Below, piece by piece: positions 1 through 10,850 of a DNA stretch of 64,000 bases. Source of the DNA: Sphagnum compactum (Eukaryota; Bryophyta; Sphagnopsida; Sphagnales); the NCBI GenBank assembly GCA_965153455.1, contig OZ234502.1, positions 7,285,495 through 7,349,494 of the forward strand, in the 5' to 3' direction. Both the position numbers and the translations under genes were made by a program. The notes below the pieces were generated by a model that was given only the letters and a program-made list of their open reading frames with translations, had not been told where the DNA came from and searched no databases. The first letter of the stretch is position 1, and each line of letters opens with the position of its first letter.

Positions 1-1485
1 GAAAATCATGAATCGTCCACATCAATATGGCCCTCATTAAAAATTGCCTTCTACCTATAGGTTGTAGTATGTCAAGCCCTTTAACCCCCTCCCATAATTC
101 TTGGAGTTCTTCAATTAGAGGACTTATTAGGACATCAAAGTTTGCACTCTTAACACTCTCAAGCCCTGGAATTATGATAGATAAGAGCATGAAGAACTTC
201 TTTGTGACTAGCCATGGTGGGAGGTTATAGATTAGGAGTAATACTGGCCAAGTGGACCAAGCATTGTTTTTGTCCCCAAAAGGGTTCACCCCATCGATGG
301 CCAAACCTAGTCTTACATTTCTAGGTTCAATTGCAAAATCAGGCCATGTATTATCAATGTGTTGCCATGCTTTGCTGTCAGGCACATGGCGAACTTTCCC
401 ATCTGTGCTCTTGTTTCTAGCATGCCATGTCATCATCTCTGATGTCTGTCGAGCTCGGTACATACGTAGCAACCGAGGAATTAAGGGGAAGTGCCGCAGA
501 ACTTTCTGTGGAACAAAAGACGTGCCAAATTTCTTGTACTGAGTAGCCCCGCACTTTGGACAAGCCTCCAATGTAGAATACTGCTTCCGAAATAAAATGC
601 AGCCATTCACACATGCATGGATGTGCTTGTAGTTTAGGCCTACTTTCCTAATAAGGCTCTTAGCTGCATACATGCTAGGTGGCAGAAGGTTATCCTTTGG
701 CAGTAGGTGCTTATGAAGGAGTGCTAATAACTCATCCATGAACTTGTTGGATACGCCATGTACTGTGCAAACATTCATCAACAGTAATGTTGATGCTAGC
801 TTCGTGCACCTTGCACCATTATACAAAGGCTGACATGCTTCCCGTAGATAATTGGCCTCAGTTGAGATGTCATCATCACTTGCTACTGATGGGGCCCCTG
901 TTTCACCTAGTCCCATGTGATTGTCCACACCCCCCTGTCCCCTATCATGGTTATTCTGGTCGGGCATGCTTTCAGGCAATGCTGCTAACTCTTCCATGAT
1001 CTGCATGGCATTCTGCACCATGCCTGTTACCTCCATTCCCTCTACATTATGGTCTGAAGACAAGTTTGCAACCCTCTCAGCCTCATGTTCTTCCTCTGGC
1101 ATTTGGAATAGGTCATCCAAAAGTTGGTTCACATTCACAGCTCATCCACTACCTGCACCTCCACCTCTGTTCCCATTGGGTTTACTGCTGCCCTGCTTGC
1201 TTCAACCCACTCTTCATCAGAGTGGTCAGTTGGGCCTGGGCCTTTCCACACTCTAAATAGTGGATGCCTCCCATTTAGGATTAGGTGGTTTCTAACTGTC
1301 GTAAGTAAAACCATTCTGCCCGTTCCTTCACATTTGGCGCATGGACACAGCATCTTGTCCACCCCATGTTGTGTGGCCCATGTGAACTCCCGCTTCCACA
1401 ACTTGTCATCCCTTGCTTTTTGCCTTCTTGGGTCATCCAAAGGCATTGACATTATGTCTTCCCTCAAATAATGATGGAATAACAA
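1..1485 (-). pseudogene. CACTA transposase Tnp2, N-terminal part, one frameshift
   Basis: Read on the minus strand from 1485 leftward. The first ~115 codons (1485-1135) look like the transposase-associated domain: a WKREFTWA stretch, a CPCAKC zinc-knuckle-like motif and a GRHPLFRVWKGPG segment. A stop follows at 1135. The next frame then runs open without a stop to the window edge and reads as Tnp2: YKKFGTSFVPQKVL, TSEMMTWHARNKSTDGK, RNVRLGLAIDGVNPFG, WPVLLLIYNLPPWL and FDVLISPLIEELQELW. These match the conserved N-terminal half of plant Tnp2 (PF02992). The two frames join through a one-base shift near 1136-1138. The rest of the protein, including later catalytic residues, lies left of the window. 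The family catalyses excision and integration of CACTA elements. Only one lesion in about 490 codons suggests recent inactivation. Confidence 0.93.
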
Positions 1486-2150
1486 GAAATCTTGACCAGA
1501 ACTCCTTCACAGTAAGTGGCGAAATTGGACAACATCACACTGTTATGAAACCAGGAAACGCTAACTTGCACTCAAATATCCAATCAGGTAAATCCTAATT
1601 GCAAGCTTTCAGATAAAATCTTCAAATTGCTGGAGTCTTGACAATGAAATGTATGAATGTGGTTCCATGGACAATCTCCACCAAATCGTGCAACGTAACA
1701 AATGTTGTGTCTTTTCCAGCCTGTGAGTACCATAATCATCATCATCCTCTTCACTGTGAATGGCAGTGGGTACAATTAAATAGATGATAATATGCTCACA
1801 CCTCGTGCAAAAATCCGAAAAAGTACATCAGAGATACATACTCAAGTGATCAAGAGCTGAGGGAGGCATGACCCCTAAAATGCAACCACAGCCACCAATC
1901 ACCAAATAGAACATTGAAAACACATCCATTAGCTCCCTCCGTCACAAAGTGGAGATCAATTCCAGACAAAAATCTTTCCTTCCATTGACCTCAATTCATC
2001 ACAAAAGTTTTACACAACTGTGCATCTCATACCTTTATCTCCATTTTCAACATGTGGCTGTCACCTACATTCCAAGGACAGGTTTTGCATGTGAAATGGC
2101 TTTCAAGAGGGGTTCCTCATGTTGTGCTAGTTGATGCGTTGGTCTTGCAG
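1486..2150. other. Non-coding stretch between Tnp2 start and captured exons
   Basis: No open reading frame here looks like a protein. It lies upstream of the minus-strand Tnp2 start and ends at a good splice acceptor (TTGCAG at 2145-2150). It may hold the Tnp2 leader or promoter, but no clear TATA box or motif was identified. Confidence 0.4.
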
Positions 2151-3056
2151 GTCCTGCATCTCTCAGAGGTCATCTGATCTATGATGATACATCCGAGGCA
2201 GCTGAGGAATTAGATAGATCCAACAATGTGTCCGATGGAAAATTTGATATGGCAGAAGATGAGAGAGTTGCAATACCTGTCATGGGAGAAGTCAATCTCC
2301 GTAAGCAGGAAGAGGACATAGCTGGTGAATCGGCTGCTGCTGCTGCTCACATGTCCCCTCTTTTTGAAACTAGACCTGCTCCAACTCTACAGCATAAGCC
2401 TGCATTTCCTGCAGAAGAGCCAAAGTTGGAAGAGATTGAAGGACAAGGGTTACATCTGAACTGTCTTGATGAACTTTGTACATCTCTTGAAGCTGAAAAT
2501 TGTGATACAGTTATGTCAGTGGGAACACTGGACATCTCTGAGGGGCTCCTCCCTGAGAGGAATCTGGAGATGTCAGGGGATGACAGATCTAAAATTGAGG
2601 TAAACTAGAAGGAGCAGAGACCTTGTGAGGAACAAACTATGGTCTCCGCAGCTGACACCAATCACCCAGTTGCTTCAAAGCAGATGCTAGACAATGCAGG
2701 GGATTACCCGGTGGAAACTTCTGAGAAACAAGAAGATGAGAGCTCTGGAGACACATCTGCTGAAGTGTCCCTGAATTTCAATCCAAGTCATGCTCCAACT
2801 ATGCAGGAGAATTTTGTGGTCCCTGCAAAGGAGCTGGTGACAGTTGATGGTGTGGGTGAATATGTGCATCTTAATGTTCCAATTATTCCTTTCTCTGTTG
2901 CCTCAGATAACGAGGTAGAGTAGTTGGATTATGAGAACTATCCAGTATCTCGAAATGGAACCTATAATGCTACAGAACAACTGGAAGAACTAGCTAAGAC
3001 AGAAGGATCACAAGGGGTCAATGATTGTAGTGAGATCGCACATTATTGTGCTGCTT
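2151..3056 (+). pseudogene. Captured exon of an unrecognised acidic protein
   Basis: After the splice acceptor TTGCAG (2145-2150) one frame reads as coherent, acidic, Glu/Ser-rich protein for about 300 codons, interrupted only by two TAG codons near 2606 and 2921. It contains two diverged copies of an internal repeat of roughly 65 residues: the first around 2300-2500 (with RPAPTLQHKPAFPAEE), the second around 2720-2910 (with HAPTMQENFVVPAKE). Low-complexity alanine follows the first repeat start. I do not recognise the family. The two isolated stops in otherwise conserved coding text suggest a decayed copy of a host exon carried inside the CACTA element. It could instead be a poorly conserved part of a transposon gene. 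Confidence 0.55.
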
Positions 3057-3058
3057 AG

Positions 3059-3558
3059 GTACTTGGTTGAGAGTTTCAAGACTGCATTCAGTGAGGACCA
3101 GGTGAACCAACTCTTGCAGCTTTATCTGAACACACTGGAAGCACAGTTACAACAACCCTCGCACACGCTCCTGCCAGGAGCAATGAAGTGTCTTGACTCG
3201 CTGCTCACTTGGTTTGTGCTCCAAAGAGTCAAGACACTTCATTGCTCCTGCCAGGAGCGTGTTGGTTTGATGATGAACTTCCTGCAGGAGGTAACAATAT
3301 GTGCAATTGGCAATTGGTGGTTTTATTTTCTTTTGGGGGGACATGGGGGGACATGTTCACAATTTTCCCTTGTGCATAGGGTGTTGGGGTTGTCCTGTTG
3401 GGAAGCTGTCTCTTCATTTGGACCATGCACAGATAGATGGATATCTGAGAAGAAATGGTGGGCTTCAACAACTTGCAGGTTCTGTAGTGAATTCACGGAG
3501 GTGCTTTGAATATATTGAGCAAGTATTATGGCCTCGTGAAGACCTAAAGAGATACGAG
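3059..3558 (+). pseudogene. Captured helical-protein exon fragments, unrecognised
   Basis: After an acceptor-like TGCTTAG (ending 3058) the sequence reads YLVESFKTAFSEDQVNQLLQ and then LYLNTLEAQLQQPS, an amphipathic alpha-helical, HEAT-like text. The frame runs into a perfect hairpin (3163-3262). A second coding-looking piece, about 3390-3558, reads LDHAQIDGYLRRNGGLQQLA and FEYIEQVLWPREDLKRYE and ends at a GT donor (3559). The pieces are split exons of a host gene that I cannot name. They lie between Tnp2 and the GH3 fragment, so capture by the CACTA element is the simplest explanation. Confidence 0.45.
3163..3262. repeat. Perfect 37-bp inverted repeat (hairpin)
   Basis: The arm at 3163-3199 is the exact reverse complement of the arm at 3226-3262, with a 26-base loop. 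Each arm contains GCTCCTGCCAGGAGC, itself palindromic. It interrupts the coding-looking text of the surrounding captured exon. Confidence 0.93.
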
Positions 3559-3662
3559 GTGTTGAGAGGTATATCCTTGCACACTATTCGAATTTCCCAC
3601 TACACGATTTCCCTTTTGGAGTTGCATGCAAGAGAAATTGTAGAGATTTTTCTCATCTTTTA

Positions 3663-4887
3663 AGTAACTGCAAATTTGGACTCTCAAGCTGTGTGGATTT
3701 TAAGTTATGTAGCTCTTCTCCTTAGATTGTTTGGTCTTCTTCTGTTTCAGGTTTTGTTGAGCTTTGCTTTCTTCTTGGGTTTTTGGTTTTCCCCTTCTCT
3801 TTTAGGTTTTGTTCAGCCATGCAGCACGATGGCTGAGTTAGTCCATTACTGCCAAACGTTTCTTCTGATAGAATGTTAGTACACTGGCTAACGTTTGACC
3901 TTAACCTCCACCTATTACTAGGAGCTGATGAAGGCAATGGGGATGTTCTGGTAGGTGTTCAATTCCATACATGTTGCTATTGAAGGTACTTGAACATGCA
4001 TATGAACAACCATTGTTGTTCAAACTGCTCCTCAGTTTTGGTTTTGGTCTTGTTTTTCTCATTTCTTAGGCTTGGTGTTCTTCATTCATGCCGCTATTGG
4101 TTGCTGTCATGTTATCAAATTTGAAATTTTGAAATGTCGACAGCTAAATTTCAGTGGATTTTCTTCATTTGCCATCTTTAGAATTAAGCACAAAATTTAG
4201 TACTGAATTGGTAGCACTCTTGGTTTGAGGCAACAATCAGCCATTCTAATTGACTACTGTTTATGAAAATTGGAGAGCTTTTGACTTAGTTAAATGCATT
4301 GCAATACTTTGAGAGCCCCTTCAAATATTGTGAATCCATGCTGAACAACCTAATCAACCTTTTTTTTGCCTCCCTGGTCCTGAAATGCAGTTGCAAAGAA
4401 GGAAGGGTATTCATGAAGCTGAGCAGGTTTGGCTTAGGCTACTTTTTTTGGCTGCACACGCTACCCTACCTGTTCTAAACCTTCCTTCAACAAGGCACAA
4501 GCAATATCTGTTTTAACAAAGAGAAATAGGCATGTTTTCAGCTGAAAGTTGAAAGTTTATTATACCTTGATATTGGGTGATAGCTGGGAAAAGTAGAGGT
4601 TTGTGTTTATGCAAAGTTTATTTTCCTTGATAATTGTTGGTTGCTGCTTTGAGGTAATGTCCCTTGCTTTATAGAATTGTTGTAGAAATGTTTGGCAAGG
4701 CTTGAGAAGGGCCTGAGGTCTGACCCAGCTGCCAGACTAGTGTGTGGCTATGTTTTCTGTTTTGCTAGTCCCATGAAGCCTGCAGCAAACCTAAGACTCC
4801 TACTGTGTTCCATCCACTATTTGAAATTGATGTTGCACCTAAGTGCTTGTTCTGCAGTATTTAATAGATATTTCTGGTGGATTGCAG
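3663..4887. other. AT/T-rich non-coding DNA, probably intronic remnants
   Basis: T-rich tracts typical of plant introns and short meaningless frames. No domain or motif was recognised. It ends at the splice acceptor ATTGCAG (4881-4887) in front of the GH3 exon. Confidence 0.4.
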
Positions 4888-5230
4888 GTAATGGTGCCCT
4901 ATATGTACGAACAGTTCATCAGCAACTTGACATATGAGGTCAAAAGCGGGAACATCCCAGTGTCACGGAGTGATGATGTTGTTGCCAAAATTCTTCTGGT
5001 CAAATTTGAAACAGGTCTCTTTGAGGACCCTTATGCCAACAAGGGGCTTAAATCATTTATTGGCCAGCAAGTAATCACCTACCCTCATGATTCATGAATT
5101 CAAGGAATTGCAATAGTTTGTACTTATGCCCAACATTGGTCCACAATTGCTTAACCTTGTCGTTGGAGTATGCAGAAGCACATAGATCATTAGCCCGTGA
5201 AGCAATTAGAAGTAGTAGCCTCTCTCATAT
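4888..5230 (+). pseudogene. GH3 beta-glucosidase fragment, two exons and an intron
   Basis: The exon 4888-5070 (61 codons, phase 0, acceptor ATTGCAG and donor GTAATC) reads VMVPYMYEQF, then SGNIPVSRSDDVVAKIL and LLVKFETGLFEDPYAN. This is the highly conserved middle of plant glycoside hydrolase family 3 exo-beta-glucanases, where the family has MVPF.Y, IP.SRIDDAV.RIL and VKF..GLFE.P. After an intron, 5169-5220 reads AEAHRSLAREAIRS, matching the family EHRELAREAVRKS. The conserved text then stops and the remainder of the enzyme is absent. Intron retention shows that this is a genomic-DNA copy, not a processed cDNA. The catalytic nucleophile region (upstream) and the second domain are missing, so it cannot encode an active enzyme. 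It sits inside the CACTA element. Confidence 0.85.
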
Positions 5231-6423
5231 AACCAAACAATCTCCAAGCTTACGGAAGCTACCATGGTGGAGAAAGGCAGAGAAAGAGATGGGAATAAGG
5301 ATTTGGGAAAGTTTGCTGTACCAAGAGACTTCAGTGGAACATATTGTGAAGCAGAACTTCCAAACAAATTTCAGAACAAAGTCAAAGGACATCTTCTGCT
5401 TTGCCATAGACCAGCTCACAAGACTTCTCTCTTGCTTTCTCTCTGATGAGTAATTCAAGCTTGCTGTGAAAATGTCATTCACATAGTGTCTGTCAACCTG
5501 TACACAGAAGCTCCTTTTTGTACAATCAATATTGCTCTTCACTAAGGACCATACAATCAAAATTTGAGTTGACACAAAGGCTGAACTGCTAATGCAATTC
5601 TTTGTGCAACAAGATGCCATAATGTAGCAAAGAAGGATGTGACCATCAGGAGCTCAGATATTGAAAACTGCAAACAAGAAAATGTGACCATCAGGAGCTC
5701 ATGTACTAAAAACTGCAAACAAGAAAATGTGACCATCAGGAGCTCATGTATTGAAAACAGTATGTAGAGCTGAGCAAACCGGAACATCACATGCACATAT
5801 CATGATGAAGTGTTATGCGCATATGCACTTTCTTGCAGAAACTTTCAAAGGATTGCATTTGAAGGTGTGCAGGTGCAAGAGTATAATGCAGGGAAACAAA
5901 ATTTGAAAGGGAAGATGAAAGAAACTTTCACCATGGGTGGGTGGCTACTACTGTTCTTTGAAATCATCCTTGTCATTTGCCGGAACCGGTCTGTTTCTCC
6001 AATTTATTTGCCAAGTATTGATTTTTGAACTAGCTCTAAACTCACACATTTCATATACTGATGAACTACAAAATGCTACAAACTACATGAACTTTACAGA
6101 CTGAAAAATCAGAAGTATCAGCCTAATGTGCAAAACATGCTCCTTGTTAGGCTCCTATTCACACCCTTGTAAAGAAATAAAACTGGTTGCAACTTTCTAA
6201 AAGGTACCCCATAATAAATGAGGGTTTGTACTACACTGGGGAATTTGCAGCTACTAAATGCTTGTGTGTGGGCTCAACATGTTCAAGTTCAAACTGCAAA
6301 GGTTGTCAGGCTTTCTAAGAAAACCAACTTTTCTAGACTTGGAAGAGTAGAAGCATTGGGGAGGCTTGTGGCATACCATAACAATTAGCATTTCTAAGGC
6401 AAGACCAACATAAGGCTAGTTGT
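5231..6423. other. No recognised gene; includes a three-copy 45-bp repeat
   Basis: Beyond the GH3 fragment no frame shows a known family. A short frame at 5264-5446 is not recognisable. The only clear structure is the tandem repeat at 5639-5765. Confidence 0.4.
5639..5765. repeat. Three tandem copies of a 45-bp unit
   Basis: The motif GTGACCATCAGGAGCTCA begins at 5639, 5684 and 5729, each copy followed by AAAACTGCAAACAAGAAAAT or a close variant. The period is exactly 45 bases, in the region between captured gene pieces and the TnpA-like gene. Confidence 0.92.
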
Positions 6424-6848
6424 TTGAGTAAGGTACAGATGGAGCGTGACGAAAATGCAGTCATCAGTGATGCTGATGGTACAGTGGGTCACGATTCAGG
6501 AACGGTGGATGCTGATCCCGAAGAAACAACGCTAAACCCCTACATTTTAGCACGTAACAGGCGCGTTGCTCAACTCAAACAACGACTTGCAGAAGTTGAA
6601 GGAAGCGCACAAGAATTGTGAGTTCTTCTTAGACTTGTCTTCACATGCATAAATGGAGAGGACCATACAGAATTCAGTAATGGATCGTGCAATCTCCATT
6701 GCCTGCACTGTATGAAAGAGTTTGGAAGTCCGACTACATGCGTGAGTTTTGTGTATACGCAAATAGTTTGAACACGCTTCAATAATCTTTGTTCTAGTGT
6801 TAGATTGTAGCTACTCTCCAAATTCCAATCTATTCTAAATTTTTCATG

Positions 6849-6871
6849 GGGTTAGGGTTTAGGGTTTGAAA
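6849..6871. promoter_or_regulatory. Short telomere-like (telo-box) motif
   Basis: Tandem GGTTTAGGGTTT-type motif inside what would be the first intron of the TnpA-like gene. Telo-boxes are known in plant promoters. Here it may equally be a chance or transposon-borne copy, like those in the subterminal array of the same element. Confidence 0.35.
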
Positions 6872-7359
6872 TCGATGTGTTCGGTGCTACCATGAAATAA
6901 GGTTCCTGGTGATCATTTACTACATGCATAGCTTAAAATTAGGTTTGTATGCTAGTTAGTGGTCATGTGCTTATTGAGACAGTCTTAGTCCAAAATAATT
7001 ACTCCTTTGCTGTATTTTGGAAACATTCAGTCACTTGGCAGTCGTCACTTCATGGACTTAGCAACCATGCAAGGGAAGAAGAAGACAAATAAGAAGTCCA
7101 CCCAAAAGGTGGTGGATGGGAGAACACTTGGACACCAAAGCAAGAGGAGGAGCACTAGGAATGCTGGAAAACCACATCGTCATGTGGTGGAAGAGGAAGG
7201 GTCGTCGACATCAGCAGCATCTAGTGAACACGACACTTCATGTAGCAACGACTACAACTCAGAAGCAGAGGAGTCAGAAGGTTCTGAGCTACCAGTTGCA
7301 TCTTCAATTATGAAGGAACAGAATAAGGCACCTAGCAAATGGACCCCCACACCAAATGT

Positions 7360-9639
7360 AATGTACCCCTCCCCCCCCCATCAAATATTGTTTCTGAGGT
7401 CCATTTTGATGTCAAAGATACTAAAAGTAACAACATTATTGAAGGCACAATATCTGTGAAATTTCTGATTGGTCCTATATGAGCCTTGCTAGTCCGTATT
7501 GAGTTGAAGTTTATTCTAACAAATGAAACTAAAGCAGAATAAAAACATGTAGGCAAGATCTACAACAAAACAGACAAACAAATTCTGGTAAAATGTTAAC
7601 AAACATTAAAAAGACTCCCCCCCACAAGCTTTGTGACTCAGCCTGACTCTGTGCCCCGAGCTCCCTCCCTCTATGTCTGCTGTGTGTTTTTTTCTGCAAT
7701 CTGGTACTATGTGATTTTGTGTCTTTTGCTGCAATTTTGGTGTCTGATTTTGGTAGCCTGGTATGTGATTATTTTTTTTTGGTGTGCAATTTTGTGTTTT
7801 CCTGCAGTCTGGTGTGTGTGATTTTGTGTTTTTTGATGCAATCTCATGTGTGAATGATTATTTTTTCCAACAATCCAATCATCCAAACGTCATGTTTTTA
7901 CTGCAGTAGTGTATTGTTTCCTTACAGATTCCTTAAAGATTTTCAGAGATCTTTTTTCTGGTTTATTCTTGATAGATGGATTGTTTTGCTAGTGATCTGA
8001 TCAACCACTCTCTTCCTTATCATCTGTGGACTTGGTGCACACCTGTTTTGCATTCACCATCTAGTTTGATATAACACAAACAGAGACAAACAGAACTTTC
8101 TTCTCTTCTTTCTCTTCTGACATCATATCTAAACTGAATGCTGCATTTTATCCCCCTCCAAGATTCCTCAAGAAGCAGTGACATTGGTCTTAACTGTAGA
8201 TGTATTATTGTCAAGATTGTGTTCCAACTGCACAAGCCACACTGTAAAGAGATGTGATGCTCTGTGGGCTTTTGTGCCTGAAGAATGTGAAGAAGTATAA
8301 TTAATGATCCTAGAATTGTCTCCCTGATGAGTTTGCAAATCACTTTTTTCTTTAGGGATTGCGTGCTTGTCTTACGGTCCAAATGCCCCGTTTGTTACAG
8401 GAGAACTGATATGTGCTTACTGGCTCTTAAACTGCACATTAGAGATAGCCACTTGTAGAACATCTAGTATTGTCTTGTGGGTTTACATGTTACAGCACAT
8501 AAGCTCCATAAATTTGGAAATGGAAACATAAAATGGGGCCCAGTTAAAAAGGTAATTGCCAATATTCATTTATCTGTCTTCAACATTAAGTCTCTCAACT
8601 ATGATAGAAGGCTTAGGCAATAACACCTTAATTCTTCAACTAGCCTTTGTCCGTTTTCAGATAAGGGGGTAATTTATGTTATTTACAGTGTCAATCATAG
8701 TAGAATGCTGAGTTTTCTCCTTCTGTTCTCGGTCTTGATGTTGGCCATGTATTAAGTGAGTGGAAGGCCAAAGTTCTTTTGTTTGTACAGAAGAGGACTC
8801 ATGCTTCCTTACTGGTTCAAACCTCTTCTGATTCTTCTTTGTACAGAGGTTGAGGTTGCTGGTATTAAACATGGTGTAGAAAGGGATGGAGAACTCACAA
8901 GCCAATGATGGATCCAGTAGGTGTGCATTGGACCACTTCCGTATTCGAGACACATGGGTCTGTGGTGTTGTAGGGGTCTCGGTAGTACACTTTTTCTTGA
9001 TTTCCTTTATCAAGATTGGAGATTTTTGCTTGAGCTTGTAATAGTTTCTTTAAATTTAGAGCTTGCAAAGTCTATCACTGTTCTTGGAAATTATTGCCTT
9101 TATCCAGAGTGTCTTCAAGCTTTTAGTTAAGATCTAGAATTGTGCCCTTTTTGTTCATCAGAGTTTTTCTTTTGTATCAGGTTTTCTTTCATGTCCAGAA
9201 ATAATCTTATAAATCTCCATGATTTCAGTAATGCAAATATGAAATGGTTTTCTTTTAGAAATTTGCTGATCATGCTGTGTTCTGTAAAGGGTTAATTAAA
9301 GTCTCTCAACAGGCTTAGAAGGTTAAGGCAAAAGCACCTCAAACTTGTTGCCAAAATTTGTTCTGTTTCATATAGAGGTGTCATCTATGTAATCCGTAAC
9401 ACTGGTTCCAGTTAAGTGCTATATGATGGTCAAACCTGTAGCTCAGTCTTTGCAAGATCCTAAGAGCATGTAAGAGAAGTTCGAACATTGGAAAAGCTCA
9501 CCAATTCTGTTTTTGATTTACGAATCTCTATTTTTTTGGAATTTACATGTCTCATGTTGACAATATATGAGCAGACTGTATGTTTTCCTAGCTTCTACCC
9601 ATTCCCTATGTATAACGTGTTGTGTGTGTGCTTGAGAAA
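7360..9639. other. Long intron-like stretch of the TnpA-like gene
   Basis: T-rich, no coding text recognised. It includes T/G-rich runs at 7680-7860 with repeated TTTTGTGT motifs. It is flanked by coding-looking exons of the TnpA-like gene on the same strand, so an intron of about 2.3 kb is the simplest reading. Confidence 0.45.
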
Positions 9640-9893
9640 AGAAAGCAACATCAAAGAAAGCTCGGGTTGAAACCCCACCACTTGTCGATATGGTGAATGC
9701 CACTAGGCTACAAAAGACCACATCGGCAGTAGTACAAAGTCGCAAGCATGGTGGTGACTTTGCAAGGTGCAATAATCAGGCATGTAAACATGGTGTTGGA
9801 AGTTCAGAATGCACATGGAATGCTGGACAATGTGGGCACACAAGACAGTGGAGTTCTTGCCAAGTGTCATAATGTCCTAATTGGAAGGTAAGA

Positions 9894-10649
9894 TTGAGCC
9901 CTGGGCACAAGGGACTTACAAACTGTTGTGCCACTTGTGGAAGGGCTCCAAGCAACATGTATGAATCAACATGGGGTGAAGGAGGGGGTGTGTGTGATCA
10001 GGGGCTATGTCAAAGGGTGCAACCACATTCACCCATGGGCGGGCAAGCACCAGACATGGCCTTGGACAATGAAATAGAAGTAGATGCCCAGCCCAAGGTT
10101 TTTGCTGAAAGGGGTATGCAACGACGGGCTTCAAAGCGAGCTATAGAATTTGAAGCCCAAGAACGAAAGGAGAAAGGCTTGCCAGGCCATAAGGTGCAAG
10201 TGACAAGGCATGGCAAAATTGATGGTGCATGTGAAGGGAAGGATGCATGGGATGGTGCGATTAGGTCGCTAGCACCTCGGATTTTGAACATGGCAGTGGT
10301 TAGGGTTACAGAACAGGACCCTGTAGACATGGCTAGACTCCGGTTGCAATTGGATGGGAGATTTGAATATGTAGGTGGTGAATTAAGTGGGGCTGGCTTT
10401 AGGGATTGTGTAAGGCGATATATGAAAGGAGAAAGAGCACACTTAAAAAGAAGGTATGCACAGAAAGGTGCCAAAGCTTGCCCACTTGAAGTGGACCGAG
10501 AACAATGGGAGAAATTAGTGACATATTGGCAACAACGTGAGACCAAGAATAAAAGTGAACACATGGTTGGTGCAAGAGGGGCAGTTGCAAATGTAAGCCA
10601 CCTTGGGCGTGGTGGTAAGGCAGCTATAGAAGCAAAATTGGCAAGTTAA
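9894..10649 (+). CDS. Transposase_24 (Ptta/En/Spm) domain exon
   Basis: This is the longest open frame of the window (251 codons) and the core exon of the TnpA-like gene. An acidic lead-in is followed by a basic stretch (QRRASKRAIEFEAQERKEKG) and then the domain: PRILNMAVVRVTEQDP, FRDCVRRYMKGERAHLKRRY, REQWEKLVTYWQQRETK and GRGGKAAIEAKL. The order of Arg/Lys-rich helix, W..L..YW and terminal G-rich A.....KL follows plant Transposase_24. The exon probably ends at the GT donor at 10644 rather than at the stop a few bases later, because coding text resumes at 10769 after an acceptor (ATGCAG). No ATG near 9894 looks like a true start, as the exon follows others. Confidence 0.82.
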   Translation: MSPGHKGLTNCCATCGRAPSNMYESTWGEGGGVCDQGLCQRVQPHSPMGGQAPDMALDNEIEVDAQPKVFAERGMQRRASKRAIEFEAQERKEKGLPGHKVQVTRHGKIDGACEGKDAWDGAIRSLAPRILNMAVVRVTEQDPVDMARLRLQLDGRFEYVGGELSGAGFRDCVRRYMKGERAHLKRRYAQKGAKACPLEVDREQWEKLVTYWQQRETKNKSEHMVGARGAVANVSHLGRGGKAAIEAKLAS

Positions 10650-10850
10650 CCCTAAAACCCTACTCCGTTGTGATGGCCAAATGGAAATTACAATATGTTG
10701 AAGTTATTATGCACTCACATGCCACATACAATGCTAAGCACTGAATGATGTCTGAAATGGGTGAATGCAGAAATCCAGGCATCGCCGAAGCCCATCAATA
10801 TCTGAGATGGCTACTGTGGGACTAGAATCTAGTGGCACACCTGGGTACCC

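Noticed and set aside
5264-5446. Continuation of the GH3 enzyme in another frame
   Set aside because: The text does not match the conserved GH3 second domain in any frame.
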